Source: Streptomyces sp. YIM 130001 (GTDB lineage Bacteria > Actinomycetota > Actinomycetes > Streptomycetales > Streptomycetaceae). Taken from it: a DNA stretch of 64,000 bases. This document shows positions 1 through 9,060 of this stretch, piece by piece. A program made the translations under genes and the position numbers. Under the pieces are notes generated by a model, which had not been told where the DNA came from, did no database searches, and was given only the letters and a program-made list of their open reading frames with translations. Numbering within the stretch: position 1 is the first letter of the stretch; each line of letters starts with the position of its first letter. The stretch lies in NCBI RefSeq assembly GCF_003574445.1, contig NZ_KZ984561.1:62001-126000 (forward strand), written 5' to 3'.

Positions 1-1126
1 CCTCGGTGCAGGACTGCTTGACCTCGCCGAGCAGTGAAGTGAACGTGGACGTGCCCGGCACGCCCACCCGCAGCGGCAGGGTGTTGACGAAGAACCCGGT
101 CAGCGGCTCCAGTTCGGGGTGGGCCCGCCCGGCGACCGGCGAGCCGATCACGACGTCCCTCTGGCCGCTCCACCGGGCGAGTACGACGGCGAACGCGGCG
201 ACCAGGACCATGTACGGGGTCGTCCCGCGTTCCTCGGCGAAGGAGACCACGGCCTTCCACAGGTGCGGCGGGAAGGAGAACGGTTCGGACGCTCCGTGCC
301 AGGTGCGTGCCGCGCTGGGTGCGGTGTCCGCGGGCAGCTCCAGCACCGGGGCGTCGTCGAGGCGCTCGCGCCAGTAGGCGATCTGCTCGTCCAGCGGACC
401 GGTGGCGAGCCAGTCTCGCTGCCAGACGGCGTAGTCGGCGTACTGGATGTCGAGTTCCGGCAGCGGCGAGTCCTGCCCGCGCCGGTAGGTGTCGTAGAGG
501 ACACCGAGCTCGTGCAGCAGGACGCCGAGCGACCAGCCGTCGGCGGCGATGTGGTGCAGGCCGAGGACGAGCACGTGGTGGTCGTCGGACAGGCGAAGCA
601 GCCGGGCGCGCACCATGAGGTCGGACGCGAGGTCGAAAGGTGTGGTGGCCTCGGCCCGGCACGCGGCGAGCGTGTCCTCGTCGTCGGCGTCCACCACGGG
701 AAGCGGCACGGGCCGGGGAGGTCCGACGCGCTGCTCGGGCAGGCCGTCCTGGTCGGGGAAGGTGGTGCGGAGCACCTCGTGGCGGCGCACGATCTCGTCG
801 AGGGCCGCGCTGAGCGCCGTCCGGTCGAGTGCGCCGCGAAGGCGCAGCGCGCCGGACATCACATACGCGGTCGAACCCGGGTCGGCCTGGGCGAGGAACC
901 AGAGCCGCTCCTGTGCGTAGGAGAGCGGGAAGCGCGGCTCGGCGCCATCGCGGGGCAGCGGCCGCGGCTTGAGTGCCGCCGCCTTACGCCGGGCGAGCTC
1001 CAGCGTGAGCAGCGACCGGCGCTCCGCCGACAGCCCCTCGAGAGCGGGCTTCCCCTCCGGTCCGGCCGTCACCGTCGCCGTGCCGCCGGCCGTGTCACGT
1101 CCTCCGGACGAATCCGCCTTGCCCAT
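1..1126 (-). CDS. NRPS, N-terminal condensation domain (partial, runs off left edge)
   Basis: The reading frame is open from an ATG at 1126 to the left edge, so only about 375 N-terminal residues are present. After a 60-residue linker it begins a condensation (C) domain: the C1-type motif LSYAQERLWFL lies at about residues 68-78 and the active-site motif HHIAADGWS at 191-199. The text then reaches the region around GFFVNTLPLR near the edge. C domains join the upstream carrier-bound acyl or aminoacyl group to the next amino acid. A GGGAGGAA ribosome site precedes the ATG. The gene follows the type II thioesterase by 44 bp on the same strand, so the two are probably co-transcribed. Which amino acid the module adds cannot be told, because the A domain lies outside the window. 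Confidence 0.9.
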   Translation of the reverse strand, partial: MGKADSSGGRDTAGGTATVTAGPEGKPALEGLSAERRSLLTLELARRKAAALKPRPLPRDGAEPRFPLSYAQERLWFLAQADPGSTAYVMSGALRLRGALDRTALSAALDEIVRRHEVLRTTFPDQDGLPEQRVGPPRPVPLPVVDADDEDTLAACRAEATTPFDLASDLMVRARLLRLSDDHHVLVLGLHHIAADGWSLGVLLHELGVLYDTYRRGQDSPLPELDIQYADYAVWQRDWLATGPLDEQIAYWRERLDDAPVLELPADTAPSAARTWHGASEPFSFPPHLWKAVVSFAEERGTTPYMVLVAAFAVVLARWSGQRDVVIGSPVAGRAHPELEPLTGFFVNTLPLRVGVPGTSTFTSLLGEVKQSCTE

Positions 1127-1170
1127 GCCTGTTCCTCCCAATCGGCCTTGCGGCCGTGCGTCCGACATGC

Positions 1171-1932
1171 TCATCGGGACCGAAGGAGCCGGCCGCCGAC
1201 CGCCGCATCCGCGTCCTCGGCCAGTGCTGCCAGCACGCGTTCGGCGGATTCCTGAACGAAGAAGTGGCCACCCGGGAAGCTGCGGGGCGGCTGTTCACGC
1301 GTCGTGTGCGCGGCCCAGCCGCGCTGCGCCGCAGTGCCGTCGACCATCGGGTCGTGTTCGCCGAGGTAGACGTGGATCGGGCAGCCGAGCGGCGGCGGCG
1401 CTCGCCGCGTCCGGCGTTCGAGGAGGCCGAGGTCGGCGCGCAGTACCGGCAGCAGCTCGGCGAGGTACTCCGGGTCGGCGAGCAGTTCCTCGGGCGTGCC
1501 GCCGAGGGTGCGCAGCCATCGCACCAGTTCTTCGTCTCCGGCGTCGGAGGGGGTCTGCCGGATTTGCCGCTTCAGCGGCCCGCTGGCGGCGGCGATCAGC
1601 GCCAGCGGCTCAATGCCTTGCCGGGAGCGCAGTTCGTGGGCCAGATCGAGGGCGAGGACCGCCCCCATGCTGTGCCCGTAGAACATCACCGGCCGTTCGA
1701 GCAGCGGTGCCGCGGCGTCGGCGAATTCCCCGACGGCGGCCTCGATGCTCGCGGCCCACGGTTCGCCCTGCCGGCCGCCGTGGCCGGGCAGTTCGAGCGC
1801 CGCCACTCCCATGCTCTCGGGAAGGTGCGCGGGCCAGTTTCTGAACAGTCGTGCGTCACCGCCACCGGGAGGCAGGCAGAGCAGCCACATCCGGACCTCG
1901 TCCGCCTTCGACCACACCCGTAGCGCGTTCAT
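1171..1932 (-). CDS. Type II (editing) thioesterase
   Basis: A 253-residue alpha/beta hydrolase of the TEII family, which removes misprimed or stalled groups from NRPS carrier domains. Seen in the sequence: the oxyanion-loop region LCLPPGGG near residues 18-25, the nucleophile elbow YGHSMGA with Ser88, and a C-terminal PGGHFF that supplies the catalytic His. The length is normal for the family. The open frame extends upstream to 2373, but the extra N-terminal text looks non-coding and the family begins about where the ATG at 1932 puts it. The ribosome site is weak. The gene sits directly upstream of the NRPS gene and is transcribed away from the sulfotransferase, sharing a 190-bp promoter region that holds an inverted repeat. 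Confidence 0.9.
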   Translation of the reverse strand: MNALRVWSKADEVRMWLLCLPPGGGDARLFRNWPAHLPESMGVAALELPGHGGRQGEPWAASIEAAVGEFADAAAPLLERPVMFYGHSMGAVLALDLAHELRSRQGIEPLALIAAASGPLKRQIRQTPSDAGDEELVRWLRTLGGTPEELLADPEYLAELLPVLRADLGLLERRTRRAPPPLGCPIHVYLGEHDPMVDGTAAQRGWAAHTTREQPPRSFPGGHFFVQESAERVLAALAEDADAAVGGRLLRSR

Positions 1933-2013
1933 GCGACACCACACTGTTCCCGTCGAGTCGGACGATCCCTCAGAGCTGGTTCGAGGTTCGCAGCCGGTAC
2001 GGGGGCCGGACAG

Positions 2014-2029
2014 TCGGGGAGTTCCCCTA
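2014..2029. promoter_or_regulatory. Inverted repeat in divergent promoter region (candidate operator A)
   Basis: The arms GGGGA and TCCCC are separated by GT (2016-2027), inside the longer AGTCGGGGAGTTCCCCTA. It lies between the divergent thioesterase and sulfotransferase genes. A similar AGTCGGGA...TCCCGATA element sits in the other divergent promoter region of this cluster (5673-5688). Both follow a CCGGAC sequence. A shared regulator-binding site is inferred; the LAL regulator encoded in the cluster is one possible partner. Confidence 0.4.
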
Positions 2030-2122
2030 CCCGGCCGAGAGCGGCAACGCCTCGGACAGGGCGCCGTTCCGTGCCAGACTGCGGGGCTCGACAGCCGAGA
2101 CGGTGAAGGGGTGAGGGCGACG

Positions 2123-2878
2123 GTGACCAGGTGGCACGACGCTGACGACCGGCCGCGCGTCATCGCACTGTGGGGCATGCCGCGCAGTCGCTCCACGGCG
2201 TTCTTCCGGATGATGACCGAACGCGGTGACTTCCACGTCCTGCACGAACCCTTCTCCAACCTGGCCGAGTTCGGCAGCGTGGAGGTCGGCGACCTGACGG
2301 TCAGGAAGGAGTCGGAACTGACCTCGGCGATCCGGGAGCTGTCCCGGTCCGAGCCGGTCTTCTTCAAGGACACGACCGACGAGCGCTATCCCGCGCTCCT
2401 CGACGACGAGGCCTTCCTCGGCCGCGACGCCACCCACACGTTCATCATCCGCCACCCCGCGCAGACCATCGCGTCCTACCACGCGCTCAACCCTGAGGTG
2501 CGGCTCCACCAGATCGGCGCGGAGGCCCAGTTCGAGATCTATCAGGCGGTCGCCGAGCGGAGTTCGGGGCCGCCGGTGGTCTTCGACTCGTCCGACCTGG
2601 TGGCTGACGCCCCGGGCCTGGTCGCGGCGTACTGCGCCGCCGTCGGCATTCCGTTTTTGCCCGACGCGCTGAACTGGCGGCCCGGAGAGCGCGACGAGTG
2701 GCACCGCACCTCCCGTTGGCACGCCGACGCCAGCGCGTCGGCCGGCTTTCGCACGACGCCGCGCGAGTACGGGACGGACCTGGCGACCGACCCGGTGCTG
2801 TCCTCCTATCTCCGGCACCACCTGCCGTTCTACGAGTCCTTGCACCGGCGCCGGCTACACCCGGCCGGGCTCGAGTAG
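2123..2878 (+). CDS. Sulfotransferase family protein
   Basis: About 251 residues with the two PAPS-contacting signatures of sulfotransferases. The 5'-phosphosulfate loop is GMPRSRSTAFFR (residues 18-29), and the 3'-phosphate segment FIIRHPAQTIASY lies at about 107-119. The family moves a sulfuryl group from PAPS to a hydroxyl or nitrogen. The start was set at GTG 2123, because GAGGG five bases upstream is a good ribosome site; GTG 2111 is also in frame. The 3' end overlaps the convergent A-domain gene by 24 bp. The cysC-cysD-cysN genes at 22433-25361 could make the PAPS donor, so this is read as a tailoring enzyme that sulfates the left-cluster peptide. The substrate is unknown. Confidence 0.8.
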   Translation: MTRWHDADDRPRVIALWGMPRSRSTAFFRMMTERGDFHVLHEPFSNLAEFGSVEVGDLTVRKESELTSAIRELSRSEPVFFKDTTDERYPALLDDEAFLGRDATHTFIIRHPAQTIASYHALNPEVRLHQIGAEAQFEIYQAVAERSSGPPVVFDSSDLVADAPGLVAAYCAAVGIPFLPDALNWRPGERDEWHRTSRWHADASASAGFRTTPREYGTDLATDPVLSSYLRHHLPFYESLHRRRLHPAGLE

Positions 2879-4302
2879 CCGCGCGGTGGCCGGCCGGTCG
2901 GCCTTGCCCGTGGAGGTCAGTGGCAGGGCGTCCACCATGACGAAGCGCCGCGGCACCATCGACGGGTGCACCCGGGCGCTCAGGAACGAGCGCAGCTCCG
3001 ACTGCTCCGCACCGCCCACGACGACCGCGGCCAGGGAACGCTCGAGGGACTCCTGACCGGTGACGAGGCACACCGCCTCCTTCACCCGGGGGTGTTCGAG
3101 CAGCATGCTCTCGACCCCCTGGAGCTCGACCCGATGGCCGTCGATCTTGACCTGCTGGTCCTTGCGCCCGGCGAACCGGAGAAGCCCCGCGCGTTCGCTC
3201 GCGAAGTCGCCCGTGCGGTAGTACCCGTCGGTGAGGGCGCGCGCGCTCGCTTCGGCCGCGTTCTCGCCCACGTAGCCGCGCATGATGATCCCGCCGACGC
3301 ACAACTCGCCCTGCTCGCCCGGCTCGACCTCGGCCCCGTGGCGTCCCGCAGTGTCACCCGCACTCCCGGGACGGCGGTGCCGAGCGGCGGGAGCGCGGGC
3401 CACTGGGCCGGGTCTCCGGGCAGCGCGTAGCGGGTGATGATGTAGCTCTCCGACGGGCCGTACTGGTTGGTCAGCCGGGTGCTCGGCAGGCGCAGGAACA
3501 TGCGCACGATGTCCGGGCTGCACTTGAGTGTCTCCCCCGCGGTGATCACCTCGGTGAGTCGCAGACGTGGCACGAGCGGGCTCGTGGCGGCCTGTGCGGC
3601 GAGCATCTGCAGTGCGACGTAGGGCAGGTGGAGCACCTCGATCCGGGTCTCGACGAGCCAGGCGAGGAACGCGTCCGGGTTGGCGCGGATCTCCTCGGGC
3701 ACCACGGCGAGCGTCCCGCCCGATGCGAGCGTGCAGGTGATCTCCTGCAGCGAGACGTCGAAGGCGACCGAGGCGAACCACGCGACCCTGCGGTGCGGGC
3801 GTTCACCCAGTTCGGGAAGCTGCCAGTCCAGCAGATTGTCGAGCGCGGCGCGGGGCATGGCGATGCCCTTCGGCCGACCGGTGGACCCCGAGGTGAACAC
3901 GTAGTAGCCGTCGTCGGTGCTGCGGCCGAGGCCCAGGGGCGCGGTGTCGTCGGGTCCCGGTCCGCCGTGCCGCTCCACGGTCTGGTCGTCTGCGATCGTG
4001 GCGGCCGGAGCCGTGGCGCGCAGCATCTGCTCCCGCCGCAGCGGGGCTGCGCCGGGGTCGAGGGGGACGATCGCGGCGCCCGCGCGCCAGACGCCCAGTG
4101 CCGCCACGATGTGTCCGGCGCTCCGTCCGGCGGCGAGGGCGACCCGGCTGCCCGGCCCGATACCTGCTTCGGTGAGCCGGGCCGCGGTCCGGCCCGACTC
4201 CGCCCACAACTCCGCGTACGAGAGGGCACCGCCCTCGTCCAGGATCGCGGCCGCGTGCGGGTCCGCCGCGGCGTGGGCCGCGATCCGGTCGATGAGTCTC
4301 AT
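2855..4302 (-). CDS. Stand-alone NRPS adenylation domain, interrupted by an apparent 1-base frameshift
   Basis: It encodes an amino-acid-activating A domain with no carrier domain. The first frame (from ATG 4302) holds the A3 loop FTSGSTGRPKG, the A4 segment FDVSLQEIT and the A5 segment QYGPSES. The text then changes frame near 3334-3337, and the A6-A10 part (GELCVGG, YYRTGD, GRKDQQVKIDGHRVEL, TSTGKADR) continues to the stop at 2855. Adding one G to the GGGG run on the coding strand restores a continuous protein of about 482 residues. I read the pocket residues as D-V-Q-H-I-A-Q-I-I, closest to proline-type codes (a rough manual alignment). The gene overlaps the MFS gene by ATGA. It is a good candidate to load, in trans, the C-T-TE protein that lacks an A domain. 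A sequencing error is more likely than a true pseudogene. Confidence 0.8.
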
Positions 4303-5591
4303 CCCTCGGCCTCCACTAGGTCGTGCTCCACGTGATCAGGGGTCTTGCCGAGTGAACGCACCGTCCGGTGCACCAGGGGCAGCACGGCCGCGGTGAACAC
4401 GAACGGAAGGATCCACAGCGTCGCCTGCGCACCGATCCGCTCCACGAGCAGGCCGCCCAGCAGAGCACCCACCGGGACGGTGCCGTAGGTGACCATGCGA
4501 TAGCTGGCGTTCATCCGGGAATGGAGGCGCGGGGGCGTCAGGAGCTGTCGCACCGTCACACTCACGACGCCTCCGACGCCCGTGCCCACCGAGGTGATGC
4601 CCAGGGCCAGTGCGAACGACGTCACCACGACCGTGCGCGAACCGTCCACCAGGGGCAGGATCCAGAACGCGTTCACCGAGATCGCGAGCACGCCGAGCAT
4701 GGCCCGGCCGTACCCGAACGTCCGGATGAGCCGGGGTGCGGCCAGGGTGCCGACGACGGCGCCGACGCCGCCGCACACCAGGACGAGGCCGTAGGCGGCG
4801 CTGCCGTATCCGCGGTCCCGTACGAGGTGGATGACGAGGACGACGTTCAGGAGTTGGGCGCCGGCGTTGTTGAGTGCCGCGTGCACGGCGATGTTGCGCA
4901 CCGAGGGCGTTCGGAAGACGGTGTGCAGTCCCTCCCGTACCTCCTTGGGCAGGTTGCGGGCGGGGCGGTCGGCCGGCGGCGGGGGTTCGCGGTGCAGCAG
5001 CCGGCTGGTCATCAGCGCGCACCAGAGGTAGGAACACCCGTCGAGGACGAGTGCGTTCGACGCACCGACCAGCGCGGTCAGCCAGCCGGCGAGCCCGGGG
5101 CCCGCGGTGCCGCCCACGGCGAGGCCCACGTTGAGCCGGCTGTTGGCCGAGGCCAGTTTGTCGGGGCCGACGAGCTGGGGCACCAGGGAGACCTTGGCGA
5201 TGTCCGAGATGACGGCCCCCGCGCCGCCCATCAGGGCGACGGCGTAGAGGTGGGCCAGGCTGAGCGAGCCGACGGCGTCCACGATCGGGACCGAGAGGAC
5301 GAGACCGGCGCTGATCAGGCACATCCAGATGAGCACCGGCCGCCTGGCCCGGTTCTCCAGCCACACTCCGGCGGGCAGCGGCACCAGCAGGAACGCCAGT
5401 GTGTAGAGCGCCTGGAGCAGGCCGACCTGATCGGCCGAGGCGTGCAGGGTGGTCACTGCCATGTAGGGCAGCACGAAGAGCGTGATCTGCGAGCCGAGTT
5501 GCGACACGACGTCCCCGGCCCACAGGCGCCGGAAGTCACCGTCCTGCCGTGCCGGGCGCGGGTCCGCCTGCGGTTGCCTTCGGGTCAGCAC
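4299..5591 (-). CDS. MFS transporter, probable product exporter
   Basis: A 430-residue major facilitator protein with about 12 hydrophobic segments. It starts after a short polar N-terminus (FRRLWAGDVVSQLGSQITLFVLP), the pattern of the MFS_3/enterobactin-exporter-like drug efflux group often found in NRPS clusters. The start is GTG 5591, with GAGGTGG about seven bases upstream. The stop overlaps the ATG of the A-domain gene (ATGA at 4299-4302), so the two form one operon read away from the C-A-T NRPS. The inferred role is export of, and self-protection against, the left-cluster peptide; the substrate is not shown by sequence. Confidence 0.85.
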   Translation of the reverse strand: MLTRRQPQADPRPARQDGDFRRLWAGDVVSQLGSQITLFVLPYMAVTTLHASADQVGLLQALYTLAFLLVPLPAGVWLENRARRPVLIWMCLISAGLVLSVPIVDAVGSLSLAHLYAVALMGGAGAVISDIAKVSLVPQLVGPDKLASANSRLNVGLAVGGTAGPGLAGWLTALVGASNALVLDGCSYLWCALMTSRLLHREPPPPADRPARNLPKEVREGLHTVFRTPSVRNIAVHAALNNAGAQLLNVVLVIHLVRDRGYGSAAYGLVLVCGGVGAVVGTLAAPRLIRTFGYGRAMLGVLAISVNAFWILPLVDGSRTVVVTSFALALGITSVGTGVGGVVSVTVRQLLTPPRLHSRMNASYRMVTYGTVPVGALLGGLLVERIGAQATLWILPFVFTAAVLPLVHRTVRSLGKTPDHVEHDLVEAEG

Positions 5592-5672
5592 CGGTGCACC
5601 ACCTCACTTCGCGCCCCAGCGCTTCGAGAAACTCCCGAGTCACGCTCGGGGATCGGGGCCCGGACCGACCAG

Positions 5673-5688
5673 TCGGGAGAAGTCCCGA
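5673..5688. promoter_or_regulatory. Perfect inverted repeat in divergent promoter region (candidate operator B)
   Basis: TCGGGA-GAAG-TCCCGA is a perfect 6-bp inverted repeat in the 163-bp gap between the divergent MFS and C-A-T NRPS genes. It resembles the element at 2014-2029, sharing the AGTCGGG and TCCC arms and a nearby CCGGAC. A second, less exact repeat (CCCGAG-TCACG-CTCGGG) lies just upstream at about 5634-5650. Binding by a pathway regulator is inferred. Confidence 0.45.
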
Positions 5689-5754
5689 TAGCCGCCCCGC
5701 ACCGCGCGCGCCACAGTTGCCAGGCACCAGGAGTCTGCGCAGAGGAGATGCCGC

Positions 5755-8700
5755 ATGCCGAGGTTCGAAGCCGGCGGGCCGATCCAGGCACGTGCCCGCA
5801 CCACTCGCACGACCACCGGCGAGGTCACCGAGGCCAAGCGTCTGCTGAAGGAGCTGGGCGCGCGCCGGAACGCCACGGCGCGGCTGTCCCCCGTGCCGCG
5901 CGACCGTCCGCTGCCCCTGTCCTTCGCCGGCCAGCGGCTCTGGTTCCTCGACAAGTGGACGCCGGGGCAGCCCGTCTACAACTCACCGCTGGGGCTGCGC
6001 CTGTACGGGGAGCTCGACCACGAGAAGCTGGTCGCGGCGCTCACCCTCGTCGTCGGCCGGCACGAGAGCCTGCGCACCCGCTACAGCGAAGAGCACGGCG
6101 TGCCCCACCAGATCATCGATCCGGCCCCGGACCGCGTGGACATCGCGCTGACCGATCTGACGGGACGGCCGGACGCCGAGGAGGAGGCCCGTGCCCTCGC
6201 GCACGAAGTGGCCACCGGTGCCTTCGACCTGGCGTCGGGGCCGCTGTTGCGTGCCCGGCTGATCCGGCTCGCGCCCACGGAGCACCTGCTGGTCCTGTGC
6301 ATCCACCACATCGCGACCGACGGCTGGTCCACCGCCATCCTGGTCTCGGAACTGACGGCCTGTTACTCCGCCGCGGTCGCCGGTACCGAGCCCGCACTGC
6401 CTCAACTACCGGTCCAGTACGCGGACTTCGCGGCCTGGGAACGGGAGCGGGCGTCGGCCGACGCGACCGAGCGGCTGCTCGCCTACTGGCGCGAGCGCCT
6501 CACGGACCTGCCGACCCTGGACCTGCCCACCGACCGGCCGCGCCCGGCCGAGCAGAGCTTCCGCGGCGCGACCACTGTGCTACGGCTGCCCGAAGGGCTG
6601 CGCACACGCCTCACCGAGCTGGCGCGCGCCGAGCAGGCGACGCTGCTCAGTGTGCTGTTGGCCGGCTTCAACGCGCTACTCACCTGCTACACCGGTGCCG
6701 AGGACGTGGCCGTGGGCTCGGTGTTCTCCGGGCGCGACCACCCCGACATCGAGCCGCTCATCGGCTTCTTCGCCAACACGCTGGTGCTGCGCACGGACAC
6801 CTCCGGTGACCCGGCCTTCAGCGAGCTGGTCTCCCGGACCAGGCAGACCGTCCTCGGCGCCCATCTCCACCAGGGACTCGGCTTCGACCGGCTCGTCCGG
6901 GAGCTCCACCCCGAGCGGGACGCCAGCCGCAACCCGCTCTTCCAGGTCTCCTTCACCCTCCAGAACGCGACGGCCGGCAGCGGCGGGGCGGGCGGTCTGC
7001 GGGTCGCCCACGAGCCCGTCGGGCAGGGGACCGCCCGGTTCGATCTCGCCGTGCAGGTCACCGAGGTTCCGGGTGAGGGCCTCGACCTCTGGGCCGAGTA
7101 CGCCACCGACCTCTTCGACGGGGACCGGATCGAGCGGCTGCTGACGCAGTACGCCGCCGTGCTCGACCAGGTGTGCGCCGACCCCGCCGTCCCGCTGTCC
7201 CGCCTCGACCTGCTCGACCCCGGCCAGCGGTCCCGCGCGCTGCGCCACAGCACTGGGCCGGCCGCGCCCGGTGCTCGCGGCCGGCTGCTCCACCAGCTCT
7301 TCGAGGAGTGCGCCGACGCCGACCCCGCTGCACCGGCCTGCGTCTTCGAGGGTGCCACCGTCTCCTACGGCGAACTGAACGCCCGGGCCGACCGGTTGGC
7401 CCGGCGGCTCACCGACGCCGGCGGCATCGTCGGCGTGCTGCTGCCGCGGGGCCCCGATCTGCCCGCGGCGCTGCTCGGGGTGCTCAAGGCGGGCGCGGCG
7501 TATCTGCCGCTCGACCCGGGCTATCCGGCGGACCGGATCGCGTGGATGCTCGACGACGCGGACTGCCGGACCGTCGTGACCGTGCGCGAGGTCGCCGGGC
7601 TCCTGCCGGCGGGCGTGTCTCGCGTCCTGCTGGACGCCGAGGACGCCGAGGACGCCGAGGACACCGACGACGCCGCTCACGCGGACGGCCACGCTCCCGC
7701 GCCGGTCATCGACCCTGCTTCCGCCGCGTATGTCATCTACACCTCGGGCTCGACGGGCCGTCCCAAGGGTGTGGTGGTGGAGCACCGGCACGTCGTCGAA
7801 TTCGTGCTCGGCATCGTCGAGACCTTCCAGCTCGCGCCCGGCGACCGAGTGCTCCAGTTCGCCAACCCCGCCTTCGACGTCAGCATCTTCGACTTCTTCT
7901 CTGCGCTCACCAGCGGCGCGGCGCTCGTGCAGGCACCGGTCGAGGTGCTGCACGACCTGGACCGCCTCGCGGAATTGATGCGCCGCACGGCGGTCACGGT
8001 GACCGACCTGCCTCCGTCGATCCTCGCCGAGCTCGACGCCGGCTCCTTCCCCGACCTGCGGGCCCTGTTCGTGGGCCTCGAGCCCTACCCCGGCGACCTG
8101 GTCAACCGGTGGAACATCCCCGGCCGGGAGTTCCACAACGCCTATGGACCCACCGAGGCGACCGTGGCCTGCATCGACCATCTCGTCCCCGATGTGCTGG
8201 ACGGGCCTCCGCCGATCGGTCTGCCGCTCGCCGGCTACCGGGCCTACGTCATGGACGAACGCGGCGATCTGGCGCCCGACGGAGTACCCGGTGAGCTCTA
8301 CATCGGCGGGACGGGCGTGGCCCGCGGCTATCTCGGCCGCCCGGGGCTGACCGCCGAGAAGTTCCTTCCCGACCCCTTCGGCCCGCCGGGCAGCCGGGTC
8401 TACCGCACGGGTGATCTCGCGATCCGCCGCCCCGACGGCGTCCTCACCTTCCACGGCCGGGTGGACCGCCAGCTCAAGCTGCGCGGCCTGCGCATCGAGC
8501 CCGGCGAGATCGAGGCGGTTCTCACCGATCAGCCGGGGATCAGGCAGGCCCTGGTGACGCTGCGGGACGGTGCCCTCGTCGCCCACGTCGTGACGACGGA
8601 CGGTGCCGCCCCCGACACGACAGCCTTGCGCGCAGAGCTCGCGGCGCGGCTGCCCGCCGGCGTGGTCCCCTCCTCGTTCGTCACCCTCGACGGCTTCCCG

Positions 8701-9060
8701 CTGAACGCCAACGGGAAGATCGACCACGCGAAGCTGCCCGACCCCGACCGCCCGTCCACGCCCGAACGGTCCGAACCGCGCACGCCGACGGAGACTCGGC
8801 TCGCCGAGATCTGGAGCGAGATCCTCGGCACCGAGGACCTCGGGGTGCACGACGACTTCTTCTCCCTCGGCGGCAACTCGCTGCGGATCACCCAGATCAC
8901 GTCACGGGTACGCGACGCCTTCGGAGTCAGCCTGGAACTGCGCGCCTTCTTCCGCGCCTCGACCATCGCCGGTCTGGCGGCACTCATAGACAGCGAGGAA
9001 CTGGCCGCGGCCGACGAGGACCTGCTGGCCGAGCTGCTCGACGATCTGGAGGACCATTGA
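5755..9060 (+). CDS. NRPS, single module C-A-T
   Basis: 1101 residues carrying one elongation module. The C domain is at about 55-480 (LSFAGQRLWFLD; HHIATDGWS with His184-His185). The A domain is at about 520-1000 (A3 YTSGSTGRPKG near 662-672; A5 NAYGPTEAT; YRTGD; NGKIDH). The carrier (T) domain is at about 1005-1085, with the phosphopantetheine Ser1042 in GGNSL. The A4 segment is FDVSIFDFF. The remaining pocket positions do not match a code I know, so no substrate is assigned. An acidic 9-bp tandem repeat lies between the A2 and A3 motifs. AGGAG lies about eight bases before the ATG. The stop overlaps the next gene as TGATG, so the C-A-T and C-T-TE proteins are translationally coupled and probably act in sequence. 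Confidence 0.95.
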   Translation: MPRFEAGGPIQARARTTRTTTGEVTEAKRLLKELGARRNATARLSPVPRDRPLPLSFAGQRLWFLDKWTPGQPVYNSPLGLRLYGELDHEKLVAALTLVVGRHESLRTRYSEEHGVPHQIIDPAPDRVDIALTDLTGRPDAEEEARALAHEVATGAFDLASGPLLRARLIRLAPTEHLLVLCIHHIATDGWSTAILVSELTACYSAAVAGTEPALPQLPVQYADFAAWERERASADATERLLAYWRERLTDLPTLDLPTDRPRPAEQSFRGATTVLRLPEGLRTRLTELARAEQATLLSVLLAGFNALLTCYTGAEDVAVGSVFSGRDHPDIEPLIGFFANTLVLRTDTSGDPAFSELVSRTRQTVLGAHLHQGLGFDRLVRELHPERDASRNPLFQVSFTLQNATAGSGGAGGLRVAHEPVGQGTARFDLAVQVTEVPGEGLDLWAEYATDLFDGDRIERLLTQYAAVLDQVCADPAVPLSRLDLLDPGQRSRALRHSTGPAAPGARGRLLHQLFEECADADPAAPACVFEGATVSYGELNARADRLARRLTDAGGIVGVLLPRGPDLPAALLGVLKAGAAYLPLDPGYPADRIAWMLDDADCRTVVTVREVAGLLPAGVSRVLLDAEDAEDAEDTDDAAHADGHAPAPVIDPASAAYVIYTSGSTGRPKGVVVEHRHVVEFVLGIVETFQLAPGDRVLQFANPAFDVSIFDFFSALTSGAALVQAPVEVLHDLDRLAELMRRTAVTVTDLPPSILAELDAGSFPDLRALFVGLEPYPGDLVNRWNIPGREFHNAYGPTEATVACIDHLVPDVLDGPPPIGLPLAGYRAYVMDERGDLAPDGVPGELYIGGTGVARGYLGRPGLTAEKFLPDPFGPPGSRVYRTGDLAIRRPDGVLTFHGRVDRQLKLRGLRIEPGEIEAVLTDQPGIRQALVTLRDGALVAHVVTTDGAAPDTTALRAELAARLPAGVVPSSFVTLDGFPLNANGKIDHAKLPDPDRPSTPERSEPRTPTETRLAEIWSEILGTEDLGVHDDFFSLGGNSLRITQITSRVRDAFGVSLELRAFFRASTIAGLAALIDSEELAAADEDLLAELLDDLEDH
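7633..7668 (+). repeat. 9-bp in-frame tandem repeat inside the A domain
   Basis: GACGCCGAG occurs three times in tandem (7633-7659), followed by the degenerate GACACCGAC. In the protein this gives an acidic D-A-E repeat in a surface loop between A2 and A3 motifs, so slippage can change its length without breaking the frame. Confidence 0.8.

Noticed and set aside
1745..2122. Upstream extension of the sulfotransferase frame to 1745
   Set aside because: It overlaps the thioesterase coding region on the other strand and crosses the divergent promoter region; similarity to the family begins only after 2123.
4368..6809. Plus-strand open frame of 813 codons across the MFS gene and the start of the C-A-T NRPS
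   Set aside because: It runs antisense to the MFS gene and out of frame with the NRPS, and the text is His/Arg/Gln-rich noise.
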